Positions 5,837 through 12,542 of a stretch of 14,881 nucleotides of DNA are shown piece after piece (the first letter of the stretch is position 1; the number at the start of each line of letters is the position of its first letter). The notes below the pieces were generated by a model. That model had not been told where the DNA came from. It ran no database searches and saw nothing but the letters and a program-made list of their open reading frames with translations. The stretch is from NCBI GenBank assembly GCA_018333775.1, contig JAGXSO010000139.1:1-14881 (forward strand), in the 5' to 3' direction. Both the position numbers and the translations under genes were made by a program. This stretch comes from Truepera sp. (GTDB lineage: Bacteria > Deinococcota > Deinococci > Deinococcales > Trueperaceae).

Positions 5837-6028
5837 TTACAACCCTTCCCCTCCCACGCGGTTCAGCCAACCCTCAGCCGCCTTCAGAATGACCTCGGCC
5901 AGGGCATGGTGCGCGTAGCAAGCCGTTACCCCTGGACCCGCGCCCCGAAAATGAACCACTTCGGGGCCGGTTCCGACTAAGACCCACGGCTGGATCCCTT
6001 GCGCGCTAACGTACTTCATTCCCAGCAT
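5837..6028 (-). CDS. Chimeric small ORF: unknown N-terminus fused to a HEPN tail
   Basis: A 63-residue frame starting ATG at 6028, whose first base is the last base of the preceding HEPN stop (TGATG), so it would be translated by re-initiation. Residues 1-42 or so (MLGMKYVSAQGIQPWVLVGT, then a glycine-rich segment to CYAHHA) match nothing I recognise. The last 21 residues, LAEVILKAAEGWLNRVGGEG plus L, are nearly the C-terminus of the HEPN protein at 2208-2633, in the same frame. It may be a junction artefact rather than a functional protein, but coupling and open frame make it worth noting. I cannot assign a function. Confidence 0.45.
   Translation of the reverse strand: MLGMKYVSAQGIQPWVLVGTGPEVVHFRGAGPGVTACYAHHALAEVILKAAEGWLNRVGGEGL
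5842..5905 (-). repeat. Relic of the 3' end of a pair-A-type HEPN gene
   Basis: About 62 bases match 2211-2275 with roughly three mismatches, then similarity ends abruptly near 5905. The matching piece is the last ~20 codons of the HEPN gene plus its trailer. With the relic at 7022-7090 it marks the two ends of a former MNT/HEPN pair. Confidence 0.85.
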
Positions 6029-6450
6029 CAACTTCCCTCTTCGCTCATGACCTTTTCAATAGTTTCGATTAGCCAATTTGTATTCTCTAGGGCTTCTGCC
6101 GCATCTTCTTGGTCATACAACTCCGAAGCCGGTATCCCTTCGATGGAACCGTAAAAGGCAGGCTCCCGGTCAAAGGCCAAAGAATCGCTGATATAAGCAA
6201 TCCGGTCTAGGATTTCACGGTCAAAAAGAGCAAACTTCGCCAGCTCCTTCCTGATGACCCGCCCCAGGATATGGGATTTTGGATACTCAATCCCGAAATT
6301 TTTAAAGAGCCCTTTGACCGCGAGTTCCGCTGCCTCCTGACACTTCCGCATGACCCGGTGATAATGAGCATGCTGCAGGGATAGGGAGGCTTCAGCCAGG
6401 ATGATCGCCGCGTCTTTAATAAATGCCCGTGCCGGGCCTCTAGGGGTCAT
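6028..6450 (-). CDS. HEPN domain protein of MNT/HEPN pair B
   Basis: A 140-residue HEPN-fold protein, unlike pair A in detail: DAAIILAEASLSLQHAHYHR, then VMRKCQEAAELAVKGLFKNF (the E-x-AVKG-L helix typical of HEPN), GIEYPKSHILGRVI, and FDREPAFYG late in the protein, where a basic residue and aromatic are expected. As the partner of the MNT upstream it may be an RNase toxin or an AMP-modified substrate. The start overlaps the MNT stop in ATGA. The gene is visibly more AT-rich and uses more A/T-ending codons than its neighbours, which suggests a separate origin. It lies inside the residual ends of another MNT/HEPN pair. Confidence 0.85.
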   Translation of the reverse strand: MTPRGPARAFIKDAAIILAEASLSLQHAHYHRVMRKCQEAAELAVKGLFKNFGIEYPKSHILGRVIRKELAKFALFDREILDRIAYISDSLAFDREPAFYGSIEGIPASELYDQEDAAEALENTNWLIETIEKVMSEEGS

Positions 6451-6956
6451 AGCTCGATAACCTCGCCGGATTTCAGGCCGGGCTTTAACACCCAGTAATG
6501 TCCGTGGGCGGTCTCCTTCCTGACGGAGCCAAGCCTTACCATGGCCTTCCTGACCTTGGTTAGCTCCTGCTTGAGAAAGTCATCGCGATCAAAGAGTATC
6601 TTCCCTTCCTGCGATATCTCAATCAAGAGCGGCGGATGCCGCATTACTTCATCGACCGTGGAGATCAGAAAGGAAGGTTCAAGGTTAAGCGCAAACCCCT
6701 CCAGTTGTCCGTATGCTTTGGTCTCCCTGATACTGGCCAATAACGGCATGATCTCTTTGACCCTTTTGGGGTAGGTCTGGTAGGCTTCTTTTATCACTAC
6801 CAAGAAATCTATGTCGCTTCCCTTTCTCAACCGTCCTCTGGCCGCCGAACCAAAAAGACACACCGAAACCAGTTTATCTTTATACCTGTCCTGCAGAGTT
6901 TCCGCCACCTTCGCAGAAAACCCTGAAACGGCTTCACCGAGCGTTAGAGTGGTCAT
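6447..6956 (-). CDS. Nucleotidyltransferase (MNT) of MNT/HEPN pair B
   Basis: A 169-residue nucleotidyltransferase-fold protein, longer than the ~105-residue MNTs at 2608 and 11710. The catalytic motif is intact: VCLFGSAARGRLRKGSDIDF (residues about 33-52), giving GS and D-x-D. After it comes a C-terminal extension of about 70 residues (from PSFLISTVDEVM to LKPGLKSGEVIEL) absent in the shorter MNTs. The ATG at 6956 overlaps the stop of a 34-codon ORF (ATGA), and its own stop overlaps the HEPN start (ATGA). Composition is more AT-rich than the surroundings, like its partner. Confidence 0.87.
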   Translation of the reverse strand: MTTLTLGEAVSGFSAKVAETLQDRYKDKLVSVCLFGSAARGRLRKGSDIDFLVVIKEAYQTYPKRVKEIMPLLASIRETKAYGQLEGFALNLEPSFLISTVDEVMRHPPLLIEISQEGKILFDRDDFLKQELTKVRKAMVRLGSVRKETAHGHYWVLKPGLKSGEVIEL

Positions 6957-7057
6957 CTAAATCCCCTCCGAACCACCTCAATCACCATCTCTTCCTCCTC
7001 AAGGGCTGTTCCTTCATGTTCGGTCAGGCGCTCCATTACGGTCTTTAGCCACTCCAC
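6953..7057 (-). CDS. Chimeric 34-residue ORF coupled to the pair B MNT gene
   Basis: It starts GTG at 7057, six bases after a TAAGAT box, and runs MEWLKTVMERLTEHEGTALE, then EEEMVIEVVRRGFR, with a stop overlapping the next gene in ATGA. The first ~11 residues match the N-terminus of the MNT at 2919 (MEWLKTVTERLS); the acidic remainder is unrelated. Because it inherits the older pair's promoter and start codon, it would deliver ribosomes to the pair B MNT gene. It could be only a leader peptide. No function is assigned. Confidence 0.45.
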   Translation of the reverse strand: MEWLKTVMERLTEHEGTALEEEEMVIEVVRRGFR

Positions 7058-7090
7058 CGGGGTATCTTATCCTAACGGCAGCCTACTCAA
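7022..7090 (-). repeat. Relic of the promoter and first codons of a pair-A-type MNT gene
   Basis: Bases 7033-7075 match the minus-strand start region around 2919 with three mismatches in 43; weaker similarity extends on both sides (about 7022-7090). The match covers the -10 box, the GTG start and about a dozen codons, then ends. It is the 5' counterpart of the HEPN tail relic at 5842-5905. Confidence 0.85.
7058..7069 (-). promoter_or_regulatory. -10 box retained in front of MNT/HEPN pair B
   Basis: TAAGAT (7069 to 7064) is followed after six bases by the GTG at 7057, exactly as at 2931-2919. TTGAGT lies about 15 bases upstream and may be a weak -35. Confidence 0.45.
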
Positions 7091-7095
7091 GCTGG

Positions 7096-7227
7096 GCTCG
7101 AGGTTGCTCACCAACCCCGGAGTGTCGGGCCGAGTTACAAGCGGCGCTCGAGGGATGGTTCCTGGTGAAGATTCGTCACGGAGATCGGCTTCCCGCCATC
7201 GAAGGGGCGCACCTCGAACTGACTTGA
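7096..7227 (+). pseudogene. 5'-truncated HicB-like antitoxin relic
   Basis: In frame from about 7096 the sequence reads PTPECRAELQAALEGWFLVK, then IRHGDRLPAIEGAHLELT, and stops at 7225-7227. The pattern E-C-R-x-EL...ALEGW...VRHG-x-x-LP-x-(I/V)-EG resembles the C-terminal half of HicB antitoxins as I remember them. No start codon or N-terminal HicB domain precedes it, and no hicA is seen. The piece 7178-7207 recurs at 255-284 next to the IS. The family call is tentative; its status as a gene fragment is better supported. Confidence 0.45.
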
Positions 7228-7251
7228 CCGGAAGCACCTTATGGATATACT
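7224..7251 (+). promoter_or_regulatory. Promoter of the mazE relic, with 8-bp direct repeats
   Basis: TTGACC (7224-7229) and TATACT (7246-7251) are separated by 16 bases. The repeat GGATATAC occurs at 7243-7250 and 7254-7261, an 11-base period that places both copies on one face of the helix, over the -10 and the start of transcription, as expected for an autoregulatory operator. The leader carries AAAGGGGG before the GTG at 7280. Confidence 0.6.
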
Positions 7252-7279
7252 ACGGATATACAAAGGGGGTTACAACACG

Positions 7280-7528
7280 GTGACCAAAATTCAAAAATGG
7301 GGCAACGGTCAGGGAGTGCGTCTTGCCAGACAGGTGCTTGAGGATGCGCACATCTCAATCGGCGACGAGGTCAAGGTAACGGTACGCGATGGGGCATGAT
7401 CGTCATTACTTCTGCTAGGCGGATTCGCGGTAAGCAAAGTCTGCCAGAGCTGGTCTCACGTAATACCCACGGACTACGAGCCCAAGGAAGTTGATTGGGG
7501 TAAACCGGCCGGCAGAGAGGTCTGGTAG
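7280..7528 (+). pseudogene. mazE: mazE-type antitoxin with two compensating frameshifts
   Basis: Three successive frame segments make a full 82-residue AbrB/MazE antitoxin. VTKIQKWGNGQGVRLARQVL with EDAHISIGDEVKVTVRDG lies in the first frame, which stops at 7397-7399. IVITSARRIRGKQSLPELVS continues from about 7399 in a second frame. IPTDYEPKEVDWGKPAGREV then W and stop (7526-7528) returns to the first. QKWGN-x-x-GVRLP-like and the terminal EVDWG-x-P-x-GREVW are MazE hallmarks. The total length equals an intact gene, so the indels cancel. The product as annotated would be cut at 39 residues, leaving the DNA-binding domain but not the toxin-binding tail. Confidence 0.8.
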
Positions 7529-7558
7529 GTGAACCCAGATGTTCCTGAAAAGGGGAAT
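7529..7558 (+). pseudogene. mazF: mazF stub of about ten codons
   Basis: Directly after the mazE stop, GTG at 7529 begins [11 protein letters not shown], which resembles the usual MazF start (x-YVP-x-RGDI). At about 7558 the resemblance ends, and 7560 is the last base of the opposing rmlC gene. The toxin gene therefore appears cut by the junction with the sugar cluster. The stretch is short, so the call rests mostly on its position after mazE. Confidence 0.45.
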
Positions 7559-7559
7559 T

Positions 7560-8117
7560 TCATCGCTCGTACTGCGGCAACCGCTCCGGCGGCAGCTCTG
7601 TGAGTCTCGGGTAAGACCGGTCCTTGGCGGATAACAGAGGTGTGTCTATGGGCCACTCTATCCCGAGCCCCGGGTCGTCCCAGATGACGCCGCCTTCGGC
7701 CTGCGGATGGTAAAAATCGGTGCATTTGTAGGCAAACAGGGCGGTTTCGCTGGTGACACAAAAGCCGTGCGCGAACCCGGCGGGAAGAAAGAGCTGGCGC
7801 TTGTTATCAGCGGACAGGGTAACTCCTACCCACTGACCAAAGGTCGGGGAGCCGTTCCGGATGTCCACCGCTACGTCAAAGACCTCGCCCTGCAACACAA
7901 AGACCAGTTTGCCCTGGGCGTGGGGATGCTGAAAATGCAGGCCGCGCAAGGTGCCCTTCTTTGACCAGGAGAGGTTGTCCTGGACGAAGGAGGCGGGCAG
8001 TCCGGCGGCGGCGTAGCGCTGCTGGTGCCAGGTTTCCATAAAGAAGCCGCGGGCATCGCCGTACACAGCGGGCTCGCAGAGTAAAACTCCCGGCAGTTTG
8101 GTGGCAACGATTTTTAT
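7560..8117 (-). CDS. rfbC: dTDP-4-dehydrorhamnose 3,5-epimerase
   Basis: RmlC turns dTDP-4-keto-6-deoxyglucose into dTDP-4-keto-rhamnose. The cupin motifs are clear: [20 protein letters not shown] (RGLH holds the catalytic His), [32 protein letters not shown] and a C-terminal [13 protein letters not shown]. The N-terminal block [20 protein letters not shown] is conserved in the family but has no ATG, GTG or TTG in front. The codon at its natural start is ATA (8117-8115), overlapping the rmlA stop. Starting there gives 185 residues, the normal length. A GTG at 8066 is the first canonical start and would remove 17 conserved residues. Either ATA is used or the start codon is mutated. Confidence 0.9.
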   Translation of the reverse strand: MKIVATKLPGVLLCEPAVYGDARGFFMETWHQQRYAAAGLPASFVQDNLSWSKKGTLRGLHFQHPHAQGKLVFVLQGEVFDVAVDIRNGSPTFGQWVGVTLSADNKRQLFLPAGFAHGFCVTSETALFAYKCTDFYHPQAEGGVIWDDPGLGIEWPIDTPLLSAKDRSYPRLTELPPERLPQYER

Positions 8118-8995
8118 TCCGGTCCGCCCTTTTGCACAAGATTCAGCAGATAGTGGCCGTAGCCGTTCTTGCTCAGCGGCTCGGCTAGTTTAGCCACCTG
8201 CTCGGCAGCGATTAGCCCCAGGCGGTAGGCGATCTCCTCCGGGCAGGCGATTTTTAGCCCCTGCCGCTGTTCAATGGTTTCGATAAAGTTGGCGGCCTGC
8301 AACAGCGTTTCGTGGGAGCCGGTGTCTAACCAGGCAAAGCCGCGACCGAGCTTTTCGACCCGGAGCTGCCCCTGTTGCAGGTAGAGGTTATTGATGTCGG
8401 TGATCTCAAGCTCGCCCCGGGCGGACGGTTTCAGGGCGGCGGCCAGGTCAACCACCTGGTTATCGTAGAAGTAAAGGCCGGTAACCGCGTAGTTGGACCT
8501 GGGGCGGGCCGGCTTTTCCTCCAAGCTCAAGACCTGGCCGTTTTCGTCGAATTCAACTACGCCGTAGCGTTCCGGTTCTCGTACCCAGTAGCCGAACACC
8601 GTGGCACCGTCCTGCTGAGCGGCAGCGGCCCGCAGTTTATCCGGCAGTCCGTGACCGAAGTAGATGTTATCCCCCAGGATGAGCGCGCAGCTGTCGTCAC
8701 CGATGAAGTCACGGCCGATGATAAAGGCCTGGGCCAGGCCGTCCGGGCGCGGCTGCACCGCATAGCGGAGGCTGATCCCCCACTGGCTGCCGTCGCTCAG
8801 CAGCTCTTGAAACAGGTGCTGGTCCTGCGGGGTGGTGATGACCAGCATCTCGGTGATACCCGCCAGCATCAGGGTGCTCAAGGGGTAATAGATCATCGGC
8901 TTGTCGTAAACCGGCATCAGCTGCTTGCTCACCACCTGGGTGAGCGGGTAAAGCCGGGTGCCTGACCCGCCGGCCAGGATAATACCTTTACGCAT
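8114..8995 (-). CDS. rfbA: Glucose-1-phosphate thymidylyltransferase
   Basis: RmlA joins glucose-1-phosphate and dTTP to give dTDP-glucose, the first step to dTDP-6-deoxy sugars. The 293-residue length is normal. Motifs: [17 protein letters not shown] (residues 3-19, the nucleotide-binding loop), [20 protein letters not shown] with the substrate-binding Lys, [10 protein letters not shown] with the metal-binding Asp, and [17 protein letters not shown] then [10 protein letters not shown]. It starts inside the end of rmlB (8-base overlap) and its end overlaps or abuts rmlC, so the three genes are one translation-coupled operon. Confidence 0.96.
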   Translation of the reverse strand: MRKGIILAGGSGTRLYPLTQVVSKQLMPVYDKPMIYYPLSTLMLAGITEMLVITTPQDQHLFQELLSDGSQWGISLRYAVQPRPDGLAQAFIIGRDFIGDDSCALILGDNIYFGHGLPDKLRAAAAQQDGATVFGYWVREPERYGVVEFDENGQVLSLEEKPARPRSNYAVTGLYFYDNQVVDLAAALKPSARGELEITDINNLYLQQGQLRVEKLGRGFAWLDTGSHETLLQAANFIETIEQRQGLKIACPEEIAYRLGLIAAEQVAKLAEPLSKNGYGHYLLNLVQKGGPE

Positions 8996-10052
8996 TGCTC
9001 ACCCCCAACCGTTCGCCGCGGTAGCTGCCGTCAAGCACGCGCTGCCACCAATCCCGATGTTCCAGGTACCAACGGACGGTCTTGGCGAGGCCGGTAGCAA
9101 ACGTCTCTTGCGGTACCCAGCCTAATTCACGGCGGATCTTGTCGGCGTCGATGGCGTAGCGCCGGTCGTGGCCGGGGCGGTCTTTAACGAAGGTCAGGAG
9201 CTGAGCGTGAGGGAGCCGCGGTGAAGCTAAAGACAGCTCATCCAGGATGGTGCAGATCGCTTTTACCACCTCCAGATTGGTCTTCTCGCAGTGCCCGCCG
9301 ATGTTATAAGTTTGGCCGGGGCGGCCTTGTTGCAGCACGGTTCTGATGGCCCGGCAGTGGTCTTCCACGTAAAGCCAGTCCCTTACGTTCTGCCCGTCAC
9401 CATATACCGGCAGCGGCTCACCGGCTAACGCTTTTACGATCATCAGGGGGATCAACTTTTCGGGGAACTGGTAGGGGCCGTAGTTATTAGAGCAGTTGGT
9501 AAGCAGCACTGGTAGGCCGTAGGTATGGTGCCAGGCGCGAACCAGGTGGTCGGCAGCCGCTTTTGAGGCAGAATAAGGGGAGGTGGGGCGGTACGGGCTC
9601 TCTTCGGTGAAGTAGCCCTCCGGACCGAGCGAGCCGTAGACCTCGTCGGTGGAGACCTGGAGGAAGCGGAACTCCCGGCGCCGGTCGGCGTCCAGACTCT
9701 GCCAGTAGCCCCGCGCCGCCTCCAGCAGCGCAAACGTTCCGACGATGTTGGTCTCGATAAAGTTCGCCGGGCCGTCGATGGAGCGGTCCACGTGGGACTC
9801 GGCGGCAAAGTGCACTATCGCCTCCGGGCGATGGTTTAACAACAGGGCCTTAAGCAAGGCTCTGTCGCCGATATCGCCGTTGACAAAGAGGTGATTGGGG
9901 TGGTCTCGCACGGCAGCCAAAGATTCCAGGTTGCCGGCATAGGTGAGCCGGTCGATGTTGACCAGCTTAAGGTCCGCTTCCTCCGCCAGACACTGCCTGA
10001 TAAAGTTGCTGCCGATAAAGCCGGCACCGCCGGTGACCAGCCAAACCCTCAT
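8988..10052 (-). CDS. rfbB: dTDP-glucose 4,6-dehydratase
   Basis: RmlB converts dTDP-glucose to dTDP-4-keto-6-deoxyglucose with tightly bound NAD. It is a 354-residue extended short-chain dehydrogenase. Motifs: [12 protein letters not shown] (residues 6-17, Rossmann G-x-x-G-x-x-G), the STDEVYG active-site segment (134-140), YSASK (160-164, catalytic Tyr and Lys), and [16 protein letters not shown] chose the ATG at 10052 because AGGAGG lies at ideal spacing before it and the Rossmann strand starts there, although the frame stays open upstream to 10160. The gap of 53 bases to the aminotransferase holds nothing else. Confidence 0.97.
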   Translation of the reverse strand: MRVWLVTGGAGFIGSNFIRQCLAEEADLKLVNIDRLTYAGNLESLAAVRDHPNHLFVNGDIGDRALLKALLLNHRPEAIVHFAAESHVDRSIDGPANFIETNIVGTFALLEAARGYWQSLDADRRREFRFLQVSTDEVYGSLGPEGYFTEESPYRPTSPYSASKAAADHLVRAWHHTYGLPVLLTNCSNNYGPYQFPEKLIPLMIVKALAGEPLPVYGDGQNVRDWLYVEDHCRAIRTVLQQGRPGQTYNIGGHCEKTNLEVVKAICTILDELSLASPRLPHAQLLTFVKDRPGHDRRYAIDADKIRRELGWVPQETFATGLAKTVRWYLEHRDWWQRVLDGSYRGERLGVSNA

Positions 10053-10105
10053 AGTTACCTCCTGGGGAGCGCCCCTGCCTAGGTTTACATAGGCGCCGTA
10101 AGCTG

Positions 10106-11284
10106 TCAAGGCCGGCGCCGTAACGCTGCCTGCAAGGCTGCTGTCACGCGCTCTTGACACTCGGCGCTGAGGCTGGGCCAGATCGGTAAGCTCAGCACCT
10201 GCCTTGCCAGCCGGTCGCTGACGGGGTTGGCCGGGTACTGGCCGTTGTAAACCGGCAGCCGGTCTTGCGGGATGGGGTAGTAGACCATGGTGTTCACCCC
10301 CTGGCGCTCGAGCCCAGCCTGCACCTCATCACGGTTAGCACTATCACGGTTAGCGCTAAGGCGGATGGTGTACTGGTGAAAGACATGCCCGTCAGTGATC
10401 TCAGGAGTAATAACGCCGCTAACGTCCGCTAAAAGCTCGTTATAGCGCCCGACGACCTCGCGCCGCTGCTCGTTCCAGCTATCGATATGCGGCAGCTTCA
10501 CGCGCAAGATGGCGGCCTGCAAACTGTCAAGGCGCGAGTTATAGCCCAGCAGCTCGTGGTGGTATTTCTTCTTTGAGCCGTGCGCCCGCAGCATCCGCGC
10601 CAGCTCGGCCAGCCGGTCGTCGTTGGTGGTGATAAGGCCGCCGTCGCCGTAGGTGCCCAGGTTCTTGCTGGGGAAAAATGAAAAGGCGCCAACGTCGCCC
10701 AGTGTGCCGGTCTGCCGGCCCCGGTAGCGCGCCCCGAACGATTGGGCGCAGTCCTCGATCACCCTAAGGCGGTGCCTCTCGGCAATAGCCATGACGGCGT
10801 CCATCTCGCAGGGGCGGCCAAAGAGGTGGACCGGCATGATTGCTTTGGTTCTGGGCGCGATCTTCTCCTCGATGAGGCCCGGATCGAGGTTAAAGCTGCC
10901 CTCCTCGACATCCACGAACACCGGCTTGGCGCCGACGTTGCTGATCGACTCGGCAGTAGCAAAGAAGCTAAACGGGGTGGTGATAACTTCGTCGCCAGGG
11001 CCGATGTCCAAGGCGCGCAGGCCGATAATCAGGGCATCGGTGCCGGAGTTAACGCCGATGGCATGTCTGACGCCGAGGTAGGTGGCAACCTCCTCTTCAA
11101 AGGCCTTAACCTCGGGTCCGAGGATGAACTGGCCGGACTTGAGCACTCGTTGCAGCGCGGCGTTAAGCTCATCCCAGAGGCTGTCGATCTCCGGGGCGAG
11201 ATCGAGCACAGGGATGGCAGGCGCGTGATGCTGGGCCGCCGGGTTAGGACGGTTAGCGTTTGATGGCATAGCAGCCTCACTCAT
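10106..11284 (-). CDS. DegT/DnrJ/EryC1 family sugar aminotransferase
   Basis: A 392-residue PLP enzyme that transfers an amino group to a keto sugar-nucleotide. Landmarks: [16 protein letters not shown] (77-92, phosphate-binding turn), [26 protein letters not shown] (175-187, the Asp that contacts the PLP nitrogen at 178), and [19 protein letters not shown] (K207 binds PLP). Next to rmlAB the likely substrate is a dTDP-4-keto or 3-keto-6-deoxyglucose. No ketoisomerase is visible, so the ring position cannot be told. The ATG at 11284 overlaps the HEPN stop by eight bases; an in-frame ATG at 11269 is possible. A 15-bp in-frame duplication (10328-10357) encodes SANRD twice. Confidence 0.93.
   Translation of the reverse strand: MSEAAMPSNANRPNPAAQHHAPAIPVLDLAPEIDSLWDELNAALQRVLKSGQFILGPEVKAFEEEVATYLGVRHAIGVNSGTDALIIGLRALDIGPGDEVITTPFSFFATAESISNVGAKPVFVDVEEGSFNLDPGLIEEKIAPRTKAIMPVHLFGRPCEMDAVMAIAERHRLRVIEDCAQSFGARYRGRQTGTLGDVGAFSFFPSKNLGTYGDGGLITTNDDRLAELARMLRAHGSKKKYHHELLGYNSRLDSLQAAILRVKLPHIDSWNEQRREVVGRYNELLADVSGVITPEITDGHVFHQYTIRLSANRDSANRDEVQAGLERQGVNTMVYYPIPQDRLPVYNGQYPANPVSDRLARQVLSLPIWPSLSAECQERVTAALQAALRRRP
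10328..10357 (-). repeat. 15-bp tandem duplication inside the aminotransferase gene
   Basis: Units 10328-10342 and 10343-10357 differ at one base and encode the SANRD repeat in the loop after YTIRL. The frame is kept. It looks like a recent replication slip tolerated in a surface loop. Confidence 0.85.
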
Positions 11285-11726
11285 CTTCTAACTGAATGAA
11301 GGTTGTTTCATCGAGTTCGAAATAATTCGTTCGCACTGCGCCTACGATAGCTTCGGCGTCTGCAACGGCGCTTTCGGCAATGCGGCGGCTATAGTGCTCG
11401 TGAGGGTAGCCTGCAGGCAGGCTGTCAGGGTAGCGCGAGGGGATGTAGTGTAGGTCAAGGTTACGCGCTTCATCGAGCAGGGTAGCCACCGAGGTCACCT
11501 CCTGCCCTGCCTCCTTTACCATGTCCACGAGAGAGTGGGTGAGAAGGGCCGTTCGTCGGGCTCCGAGGTAGTACAGGAGCGACTTGAGCGCCTTCTCGGA
11601 GGCCTGTTGCGCCAGGAAACAGGCGGTGTCGTTGAAGCCGCCCTCGATGTTCCAGCGTGCCGCCTTAAGGTCGTAGAGCGCCTGCTTGAACCAACGCTCA
11701 GCATCAGTTTTACGCTTGCCGGTCAT
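11277..11726 (-). CDS. HEPN domain protein of MNT/HEPN pair C
   Basis: A 149-residue HEPN-fold protein, clearly a paralogue of the one at 2208-2633: RWFKQALYDLKAARWNIEGG, ACFLAQQASEKALKSLLYYL, LLTHSLVDMV, and LDLHYIPSRYPDSLP near the end all align in order. Its MNT partner is directly upstream and overlaps by 17 bases. Its stop overlaps the start of the sugar aminotransferase gene by eight bases, an unusual coupling of a TA-type gene to a biosynthetic operon. As in pair A the classical R-x4-6-H pair is not evident. The gene looks intact. Confidence 0.88.
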   Translation of the reverse strand: MTGKRKTDAERWFKQALYDLKAARWNIEGGFNDTACFLAQQASEKALKSLLYYLGARRTALLTHSLVDMVKEAGQEVTSVATLLDEARNLDLHYIPSRYPDSLPAGYPHEHYSRRIAESAVADAEAIVGAVRTNYFELDETTFIQLEDE

Positions 11727-12036
11727 AGATGAGTTGCGCTTCTTCCTGGATGAGCTCGCCGAAGGCGTTACCGCGACGCTGCATGTCGGAAAGTTCCTCT
11801 GGCGTGTAGACCAGAATATCCACGCTACCAGCGTCTCGTGGGAGATACCGCTGGATCTCCCTCAGGCGTTCAAGGAATGGGAGGGTTGTCTTCTTGATGA
11901 TGATCAGGTCGATATCGCTCAGAGTGTCGGCCTCGTTCCGCGCGTGAGAACCAAAGACATAGATGCGTTCGGGCTCATAGGACCTGAGGGCTTCGATGAT
12001 GGGGGAGTATGCGCTGTTGTGTGCCGATACGCCCAT
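11710..12036 (-). CDS. Minimal nucleotidyltransferase (MNT) of pair C
   Basis: A 108-residue nucleotidyltransferase. The catalytic motif reads RIYVFGSHARNEADTLSDID, followed by LIIIKK: GS, then D-x-D at the end of the loop, with a later acid at VDILVY. It resembles the MNT at 2608-2919 in length and in the FLERLREIQRYL helix and the VYTPEELSDMQ segment (compare VLTPQEFQD). The ATG at 12036 is preceded by TAGACT ending six bases upstream, again suggesting leaderless transcription. The ~90 bases between it and vapC show no other clear feature. Confidence 0.88.
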   Translation of the reverse strand: MGVSAHNSAYSPIIEALRSYEPERIYVFGSHARNEADTLSDIDLIIIKKTTLPFLERLREIQRYLPRDAGSVDILVYTPEELSDMQRRGNAFGELIQEEAQLIYDRQA

Positions 12037-12048
12037 GGCCCAAGTCTA
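12037..12048 (-). promoter_or_regulatory. Possible leaderless -10 box for MNT/HEPN pair C and the sugar operon
   Basis: TAGACT (12048 to 12043) lies six bases before the ATG. A TTGTCA occurs farther upstream (12099 to 12094) but its spacing is too long for a standard promoter. If real, this promoter could drive everything down to rmlC. Confidence 0.3.
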
Positions 12049-12128
12049 CTATGCCGACCTCCTCACGTATCCAAAGCAGGGTTGGGGATGCCATGACAAC
12101 CACCGCCGGCTGAGCTGCGGCTGACGGC

Positions 12129-12542
12129 TTACCGTCGGCTGAAGGGGTTGAGCACGGACACGCCGGTGCGCTCGAGATCAATCACGTTCCTGGTCACCAG
12201 GGTTAAGCCGTGAACCTGCGCGGTTGCTGCTAACAGGCCGTCGATCACCGGCAACGGACCTGCGGCGTTGAGGCTGCCCCATGCCTCGCCGACGGCGACC
12301 GTAATAGGCAAAATGCGCTCGCGGTAGTCGCGCTTCAAGGTTTCCAACCAGCTCTCAAAAACCTGCGCCTGTACAGGATCACGTGGCCTCAAGCGCTCGA
12401 TGCCCTGGCGTATCTCGCCGATAACGAGCACGCTGATAAAAAGCTCGTAGCCCTTGACCGACGCGAACCAGGTCTTGACGCCCGCGTCCCCGCGCGATTT
12501 GCGGGCTTCTGAAAGCACGTTGGTGTCTAAGAGGTAGCTCAC
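12129..12542 (-). CDS. vapC: PIN domain toxin paired with a Phd-type antitoxin
   Basis: A 137-residue VapC-like PIN nuclease. Active-site positions: D6 in YLLDTNVLSE, E43 in VIGEIRQGI, D101 in VIDGLLAATA, and N119/D122 in VTRNVIDLE. The LDTNV-x-SE and TRN-x-x-D pattern matches the VapC group that commonly pairs with Phd/YefM-type antitoxins, as here. The start is GTG at 12542, overlapping the antitoxin stop in GTGA. No lesion is seen. Confidence 0.93.
   Translation of the reverse strand: MSYLLDTNVLSEARKSRGDAGVKTWFASVKGYELFISVLVIGEIRQGIERLRPRDPVQAQVFESWLETLKRDYRERILPITVAVGEAWGSLNAAGPLPVIDGLLAATAQVHGLTLVTRNVIDLERTGVSVLNPFSRR

Noticed and set aside
8375..8965. 196-codon plus-strand open frame inside rmlA
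   Set aside because: It lies wholly opposite a well-conserved gene and has no family features.
10742..11263. 173-codon plus-strand open frame inside the aminotransferase gene
   Set aside because: It mirrors conserved codons of the real gene and shows no independent motif.
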